A model generated the notes under the pieces. The model was not told where the DNA came from. It saw only the letters and a list, made by a program, of their open reading frames with translations, and did no database searches. The position numbers were made by a program, and so were the translations under genes. Positions 57,844-64,000 of a stretch of DNA of 64,000 nt are shown here, in pieces. Positions within the stretch are counted from its first letter, which is position 1. Every line of letters begins with the position of its first letter. The stretch covers positions 3,333,385-3,397,384 of the forward strand of contig OY829541.1 of the NCBI GenBank assembly GCA_963691705.1, in the 5' to 3' direction. The DNA comes from Viola odorata (lineage: Eukaryota; Streptophyta; Magnoliopsida; Malpighiales; Violaceae).

Positions 57844-60691
57844 CTGAAGAAATCCCAAATACCACGACGAATGATTTCAAGGCATGAAATTATTGAAAAA
57901 GCACACATTTTCTGAAGACTGCGATTTAAATTCGAATACCAACTGCATCCACACCAATCGTAGAAGTACATTCAATACCTGTACAGAACCAGCAGACATA
58001 TTGGATAAGTAGCAAAAGGGTAACAGCAAGTATTATGTCAAGTTCCAATTCTAGTTGGCTGTAAGTTACCATAGCTGCAAAGTAGACACTTGAACACTTG
58101 TGTGTGAAAGCACGAGTTTATCTCTTAAGAAAGGGTTCTCTGATTTCCTTTGCAAAAGTCCCCAGTCTACCACAATATCCCAATATGTATTCATCATTGT
58201 CGCAACAGCTGAGCTGACCAATGCCAACACCATCCAGTTCCTTCCCCTCCTAAGCTCAAAAGCAGTTTTGGTCAGAACTGCTACGATCGTCAAAAAATAT
58301 TTTAGTCCATTGAATACATCTGATGGATCTCTTTCTTCAACCCATTGACGAAGACACTACAAAAGAAAAATTACATGTCTTGATGCATTTCTATAATTAC
58401 AATGCAAAGAGCAATCTACTTACAGAATACTCAATATTATAGTCATGAAAACAGATTCAAAGGGATATTTCATTTTAATGTTAACACAAGCACTGAAACA
58501 ACATAAATGGATATCTGGAATCACTTCAAAACTAAAAATGGTACCTGTAGAAAGCAAATCCAGAACGGTATAACAACAATAATAAAAAAGAAAGCATTAT
58601 AAAAGCCATGACTGTGGCATTTGTTTTGCCTCCTAATATTCCCCCAAACCACAGTAGCAAATGTACAAATCTAGACTTCTTATTGCTTGGACCTGAGATC
58701 AAACGGCAGCAAACCCAACAATTAAGATTTAAGACTTCAATCATCACATTATTCATGCAAGGATAGAGTGTGAACCTGGCTAGTAAGGTGGTCGGCCAAG
58801 AAAAAACCTGCAAGTGCCACCTGTAAACAAAGCGTCAATTGTCAAGATGAGAAAGTTTTCAACCAGATCATATGATCTAGTTCCCTCACCTGACAGGATT
58901 GATAAAATCACCTTGTATAACGGTGCACAAATGCATCGAAAAAAACATTGCAAAAAGAAGAAACGACTTGACCGATATATGATGTCCAAAGGGCAGAATA
59001 GTATGACAAGAACAACCTGAATAAAGAAACACACGTGATTTATACAAGCTCAATCCTAAAATACAAAAAGTATACAATACTATGAGTGGACCAGAAAATT
59101 TGGTAAGATTGCAGTAATTTGCTGTCAGATTGCATAGAAAACATGGTGATGGAAGATTGAAAGCCCTTCCAGAATCTTACAGAAACCAAGACCAAAGGAA
59201 ACAGTTCAGTGACTGTCATGTACTGTGAAGTTTTTGCACCGAAATCCAAGTATAAATTTGCCAGGAAACTAGCTAATGTAAGCACTGCAAGACCATTTCT
59301 AAGGAGAAAATGTCCCTATGGCCCAGCTCTGTTCCTCGCTTGAAAGCAAATATGAATGCGTAGTTGACCTGATAACGCCTCCAAAAGTATATGTTCAGTG
59401 CATGCATAAGCATCTGCAGGACTATGTATCCAAATAAACTGCAACAAAGGAAAACTCATTATCATAAAGTAACTCAAAAACATGACTCCAATGAAGAAGG
59501 TCCATGGTTCACTCATACCTGTATAGTGGGAAAATATTGACTATATATGAAACACCTTCAGCCTTATCTGCTAGTTTTCTAGGTTGTATTCTCAAAACAA
59601 CAGCAACCAGCAGTGCAACTGAGCATCCAAACAAAAATCCTACCAGAAGACAGTTTGAGAAAATTAAAGTGTGCAAGGATTTTAGATTCACCTCAACCTT
59701 GCAAAATCCTTACAAATTGAATGCTGTTATGGCACACATCTAAAGGAACATCTTACAGTCACTAATGTTACTTGCCTGACAAAAATGTTACACTGTGCTT
59801 TTCGCGTTTTTCTTTTGGCCTTAATGACTTCACACCTAGCCTGTGCTTTGAGTTGGAAAAATTCCTGCTAAAGGTAGCCTCCACCCTCTCAAGGAGTTCC
59901 CTCACCTGCAGTAGCAAAGTCCATTAATTGGCTAATCAGGAAACATTAGAGGACACACGATAGTTCCTTCTTGTGGACCAACTGTACTGTCCTGTATGTG
60001 AAATTGCACCCAAAACAAAATTAGTGTTTTTCCCTGGACCTCGTTTAAGATAAACATAGTCACAAAGACCATTAAGCTGGAAACTGTGCAGCTGAGTGGC
60101 TAAGCGGATCATATGAATCCATCACTACCCTGGCATTTGATTTAATAAAAAAGGATGATAAGGACCCGAACATTTTCGAAAATTGATTTTCTACTTTCCA
60201 CTGTAGTTTGATTTCATTCTTCCTACCCTTCCTTTCACCTATTCAAGTGGCATCAATGGAACGCATGCCTCACAAAAAGAGGCATGATCTTTACTATTCT
60301 CAGTGAAAATCACATGCAAATAAGGATCTGACACATGTTTTCTTACAGAAACTTTTTAACTGCAATATGCATGAGCTGCTTCTCATCATTCACCAATTCA
60401 AAGAACCAGAACACATGCATTGACATAATTCTCACCTTACAGTCTTACACAAAGAAAGAAAGAAAGAAAGTATACTTACAAGGAAACTAGTATAAAATAA
60501 GCGGGGGGAATGGAATGGAAACTTAGAGCTCACCTTTCCTTTACTTCATCAGGGAGACCCAAAAGATGGGATAGGATTCTGAGCAACTCAGCAGCAATTG
60601 CATTGCAATTCCGCATGGAAATTCTCCATCTATCCGCTCTGATCAGCTTACTTAGCGGCGCCGCAACAAGCTGTACAGTACACGTGGCCAT
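57844..60691 (-). pseudogene. PHO1-like phosphate exporter (EXS domain), 5' replaced and 3' truncated
   Basis: PHO1 proteins export phosphate to the xylem; the EXS domain is their C-terminal membrane part. Recognised exons: 59776-59905 (VRELLERVEATFSRNFSNSK), 59519-59639, 59181-59438, 58912-59016 ([20 protein letters not shown]), 58776-58820 ([10 protein letters not shown]), 58545-58692, 58070-58356 (MNTYWDIVVDWGLL) and 57844-57978 (CLEIIRRGIWDFFR). The 5' exon 60534-60691 (MATCTVQLVAAPLSKLIRAD) is not SPX sequence and was not identified. Defects: -1 shift near 59305; stop and 2-nt loss in 58545-58692; insertion at the end of 58070-58356; 2-nt loss in 57844-57978; last exon missing. The donor at 59776 is GC (G|GCAAGT), a natural minor type. 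Confidence 0.82.
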
Positions 60692-60862
60692 CAAATTGCC
60701 ATTACCACTTCACCAGGGAAAAGGATGAATGCGGTGGCTCCTCATCTCCTCTCCTCTCGCTCTGTATTCTGTAGTAGGTAGTAGGTACCAATAAATTTGA
60801 TATTATCACCACAAATAATAAAATTTGTTTAAATATATTGTGTTGTGAGAGAATAACAACAT

Positions 60863-60934
60863 AGAGGAGTGGCGCAGCGGAAGCATGCTGGGCCCATAAC
60901 CCACAGGTCCTAGGATCGAAACCTGGCTCCGCTA
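60863..60934 (+). tRNA. Initiator tRNA-Met (CAT)
   Basis: A 72-nt cloverleaf with anticodon CAT in GGGCCCATAACCC, the three G-C pairs diagnostic of initiators, and T-loop ATCGAAA with A instead of T at position 54, also an initiator mark. D arm GCGCAGCGGAAGC. Acceptor arms AGAGGAG and CTCCGCT pair except for an A-G opposition at the third pair. There is no intron and no encoded CCA. Internal promoters are the A and B boxes of the D and T arms. Confidence 0.9.
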
Positions 60935-60941
60935 GTTTATC

Positions 60942-60947
60942 TTTTTT
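60942..60947 (+). terminator. Pol III terminator (T6)
   Basis: TTTTTT begins 8 nt after the tRNA, the standard termination signal. Confidence 0.8.
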
Positions 60948-61945
60948 ATATCACTTTGAATGACTAGACAACGTCGTTTATTCTTATAATACGAAACTAT
61001 TAAATATTCTTGCTCACTCTCTCTCTCTTTCACACACACACATCTCATCACACAAATAGAATGGTACTGCTAGCTGCTGTTGGTCAACAGGCATACCTAC
61101 ATAGAAAATAGAGTTGGTGCCTCATTTTACTTGGGCAAGCAACTTACATGGCACAACACCAAGCAAATGAGGCAATATAAGGTCTTTGCACTTTTAGGGT
61201 GCCAAACGCTTTGGACAAAACTGATTATTGTCTTCAGCAACGAGCAAAACTTTGTAAAATGATTATGCCCTTCAAGGAGGTTTCTACACTTGCATCACCC
61301 ATTTATCGACATGATGGAAGATTATGGAAAACTAAGGCGAGCAGAGCAAAAATTGAAAGACTACTGGAATTTTAGAACAATATATCCATTACAAATAAAT
61401 TTTAGACAAATCTAAGCAAATGAGATTAATCTAAGCTTTCCTTTTATTGTATGAATGTTAATATCTTCAACGTTTAATTCCTAGAGAACCTCTAGACATA
61501 TGCACGCACATAATAAAAGGGCATCATCACTCTTTTATGATTCTTATATAGCAATTCATATGTTTAAATGCATATAAGTAGCAAACAATTTATACAACAA
61601 TATGAACATAAAAGGCCCAAATGAAACCAACTCAGAATCCTCATCCATCTAAATGTTCCTGCGCACATCCAAGCTAAGGGTCATGTATTATAGAGAGCTC
61701 CTGATTAATTCCCCAACTGTGGAAACCAAGTTTCTATAACTAAGAACATATTAATCTCATATAAACAACCCAGCACTAGCAAATGAACCACGCCTCCTCT
61801 ATCATTAGCACATAAAGTACAAATAAAGTCTTTTATAATCTATTTTTTGTTTAAAACAACAAAGGCAATCAACTATGATGTAAAAAAGAAAACCAGGTAT
61901 GAACACTTGCTCAACAAAATTGGAAAACATAACTATAACACTTAC
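60948..61945. other. AT-rich intergenic DNA
   Basis: Contains a (CT)n(CA)n run at about 61015-61041. No further RpoT exon was found on the minus strand, so the RpoT fragment ends at its donor. Confidence 0.5.
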
Positions 61946-62518
61946 CTCCTGCTCTATAGCCATGCCAATCTTTACCGCTGCCTGGACAACTCAGACACAA
62001 CCATCTTGATGCGCCACCATCATTAACCCCATCATCTTGTGCATTATACAATCAACGCCATCTTATCTGCCGGCAACAATTCAATGTGGGGTGCAAATGC
62101 AGCCTTCTGCTTCTTTGACCTCTGCAGTTGCTGCTCCTTCTCTATGGCCTCATTCAATGGCTCAAACCACCCTCGAAATAAACCTTTCACATAAAGCAGG
62201 TTAGGTGCCAACTTTTTCTCACATCTCCCTCACTAACCCTCTGTACTCCTCCACCATTCTCTCCCATGCCTCAGTCTCCTGCCTAATTTGCCTCCTCCTC
62301 AACAAATTATACTTCCTTTTTTCAATGTCTTTGACCTCCACCTTTACTTCTTTCTTAGCTATTTTGTACAGACCCTTCAAAAAAAGAGCCGAAACCCAAG
62401 GTGGGTCTTCGATAAAAAATCGTTTGGACGAATCCTGCCCTATAAGTTTATGAGGCTTATTGATTTCGGGAGGTTTAGTTGGCCATGTTGGGTACTGAAT
62501 TTGAGCTCTGTGGCTCAT
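61946..62518 (-). pseudogene. Fragment of an RpoT phage-type organellar RNA polymerase gene
   Basis: RpoT enzymes are single-subunit, T7-like RNA polymerases of mitochondria and plastids. The first part is open (62518-62219): [53 protein letters not shown]. Then a 2-nt loss shifts the frame. Homology goes on with [38 protein letters not shown], a TA insertion, a stop, and IGMAIEQE before donor GTAAGT at 61946. It covers only part of the region before the catalytic palm; nothing upstream or downstream of this exon is present. Confidence 0.85.
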
Positions 62519-62699
62519 GGAGAATGAAGTTGTGGAAGCCAGTTTTTTATGGTGGGAGAGAAGGATATTTGTGGGCCTCTATTTTTGTGGTCTTACAGTT
62601 GTTACTAGTCGGATTTGTAATTTGGTGGCCGACGGTTGTGGCCGGATTTGTAGGGTGGTGGTCGGCAGCAGTGGCTGCTAGGGGGAGGAAATGGTTGGC

Positions 62700-62965
62700 T
62701 TGATTTTTAGGGTTAGGTGATGGCTACTTTCGGGCCGGCCCACCAGAGAAGGAAGGGGTTGCTGGTTTGTGGTACGGTACGGTATACCAAAATACCATAC
62801 CAAATGAAATGAATTTTGGTATTTAATTACCGTACCGAAATTTAGTTTGGTACGGTATGATAATTTTATTTGAAAATTCAGTATACTGAATACTGAAATA
62901 TTTCGGTAGGTATATCGATATTCTGACCGATGGACACCTCTAGACACCGATGGACACCCCTAGAT
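62700..62965. mobile_element. One end of a degenerate hAT-like element
   Basis: 'ggtacggtacggtatacc' type subterminal repeats are followed by ACCGATGGACACCTCTAGA and again ACCGATGGACACCCCTAGA, a doubled hAT terminal motif (TAGGGGTGTCC inverted). No opposite end was found. Confidence 0.5.
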
Positions 62966-62983
62966 AGGACCGTGGTTGTTTTC

Positions 62984-63230
62984 TACTCCCTCCGGTCTCG
63001 AAACAATGTCGTTTTAGCTTTTGCTTTTACTGTTTCGGCACGTATCTTAAAACGACCGGTAGACTCACTATTTGAGACAATTTTGCCCCTAATTTTTTCT
63101 GTGAAGTACGTTCACAACAAATTTCAGATTTTTTTGGGGTCAAATAGTGCCTCATTCGGCCGCCTCGATATACGTTTCCTACTGAATATTGGGATGCGAG
63201 GAAGACATTTTTTTGAGACTGGAGGGAGTA
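62984..63230. mobile_element. Stowaway/mariner-type MITE (243 bp)
   Basis: 62986-63228, ends CTCCCTCCGGTCTCGAAACA and a complementary GACTGGAGGGAG, flanked by TA. It is the same family as 46138-46397, in reverse orientation. Confidence 0.88.
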
Positions 63231-64000
63231 TTAAAAAAAAACATAGGTGGTTGTTCTAACTTAGAGTTGGAGTATTATTCATTAACCACTTTGTTCCCGA
63301 AATTACCGAATTAGTAGATGGTTTCTAAAATTATCATCTTGGTCATGGAAAGTAATTTTACTATTTTAGCTCTATCTTTACTTGATGAAGGACACTTTTG
63401 TTATTTACAAACTAGAAAAAGACAAAGTTTGCTCTTATTCCTCACTTTGGACAGCCCCCTCCATATTCCACACTCATCTCACCCCCTCCTTTCTAGCAAA
63501 CTGCATGAACAATCCTAAGGTTTACAAAAACTTTTATTGATCTCTATAATTTTAAAACTTGCAATATATTTCCTAATAGTTACAATTGTAATTTTTTTAA
63601 TAGTTAAAATTTCAAATGAAATAGTAAAAATATTATAAAAAGTTCCAAATTTCGACAAAAAAATACAATAAATATGGTAGGACTTCAAAAAATTAAAAAA
63701 ATTAATTTCATTTTTGTGATTTATTTTGAATTGTTCCTTATTCTTTAATTTTATATTTTTTTCCTGTCAAGTGGATTCTACCGTATTTGTTATACAGTCC
63801 CTCCAATTTTTATATTTGTTAGTATTTTTTTAACTATTTAACTATTAAATTAAAATGATTAAAGTTGTAATATGGCTATTGTCTGTTGAATAGGGGTCAG
63901 AGGAAAATGTTAAAAGAATAGTTGCGAGCATGTTGTACACAACAACTAAACAGTTTGTTAGCCTGCATGTACCCAATTTGTTACATATCATTAGTCTGAG
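63231..64000. other. AT-rich intergenic DNA, nothing recognised
   Basis: Short frames only; no repeat boundary identified. Confidence 0.5.

Overview
This window is a stretch of AT-rich, repeat-dominated flowering-plant (eudicot) nuclear DNA. The evidence is an Athila-lineage Ty3/gypsy retrotransposon primed by tRNA-Asp, a WUSCHEL-type homeobox gene, plant R2R3-MYB, PHO1/EXS and RpoT sequences, Stowaway- and hAT-type elements, and intron-rich nuclear genes with GT-AG splice sites.

Layout. 1-4.3 kb holds ends and remnants of DNA transposons and degenerate repeats. 4309-16700 is one complete, young Athila element on the minus strand: identical-length 1467-bp LTRs differing at about 9 sites, 5-bp target duplication ATAAT, PBS, PPT, an intact 1817-aa gag-pol and a 766-aa ATHILA-type third ORF. 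It sits inside an AT-rich, hairpin-rich repeat family (16.7-19.9 kb) that recurs at 52.7-56.3 kb. 20.7-22.1 kb carries a WUS-clade homeobox gene with an internal tandem duplication and a probable frameshift just after the WUS box. 25.3-43.5 kb is a run of minus-strand gene remnants. A 5' piece of condensin CAP-G keeps a 298-codon open frame. It is followed directly by a truncated, internally deleted DNA polymerase epsilon (POLE) gene with a BTAF1/MOT1 fragment nested in one intron. 43.6-52.7 kb contains an R2R3-MYB fragment, a MITE, a GC-rich 57-bp minisatellite, a repeat interrupted by a 922-bp hAT element with a perfect 8-bp TSD, a ~1.2-kb fold-back element and a broken non-autonomous LTR element. 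57.8-62.5 kb has a PHO1-like (EXS domain) pseudogene, an initiator tRNA-Met gene and a piece of an RpoT phage-type RNA polymerase gene.

Only the tRNA, the WUS-like gene and the Athila ORFs look potentially functional as they stand; the shortened CAP-G frame could also be translated. The six gene remnants carry frameshifts, premature stops, lost splice sites or mid-exon truncations. That points to gene-fragment capture by transposons, or to deletion-driven decay of a duplicated chromosome segment.

The most unusual signal is a short imperfect palindrome with a G-T (RNA wobble) centre. It recurs through both the LTRs and the interior of the Athila element (core CTCAGGGCCTTGAG). An analogous palindrome (core TTCGGGGTCCCGAA) recurs in the unrelated-looking LTR element at 50.5-52.4 kb, there in several reading frames, so selection or spread at the nucleic-acid level is likely.
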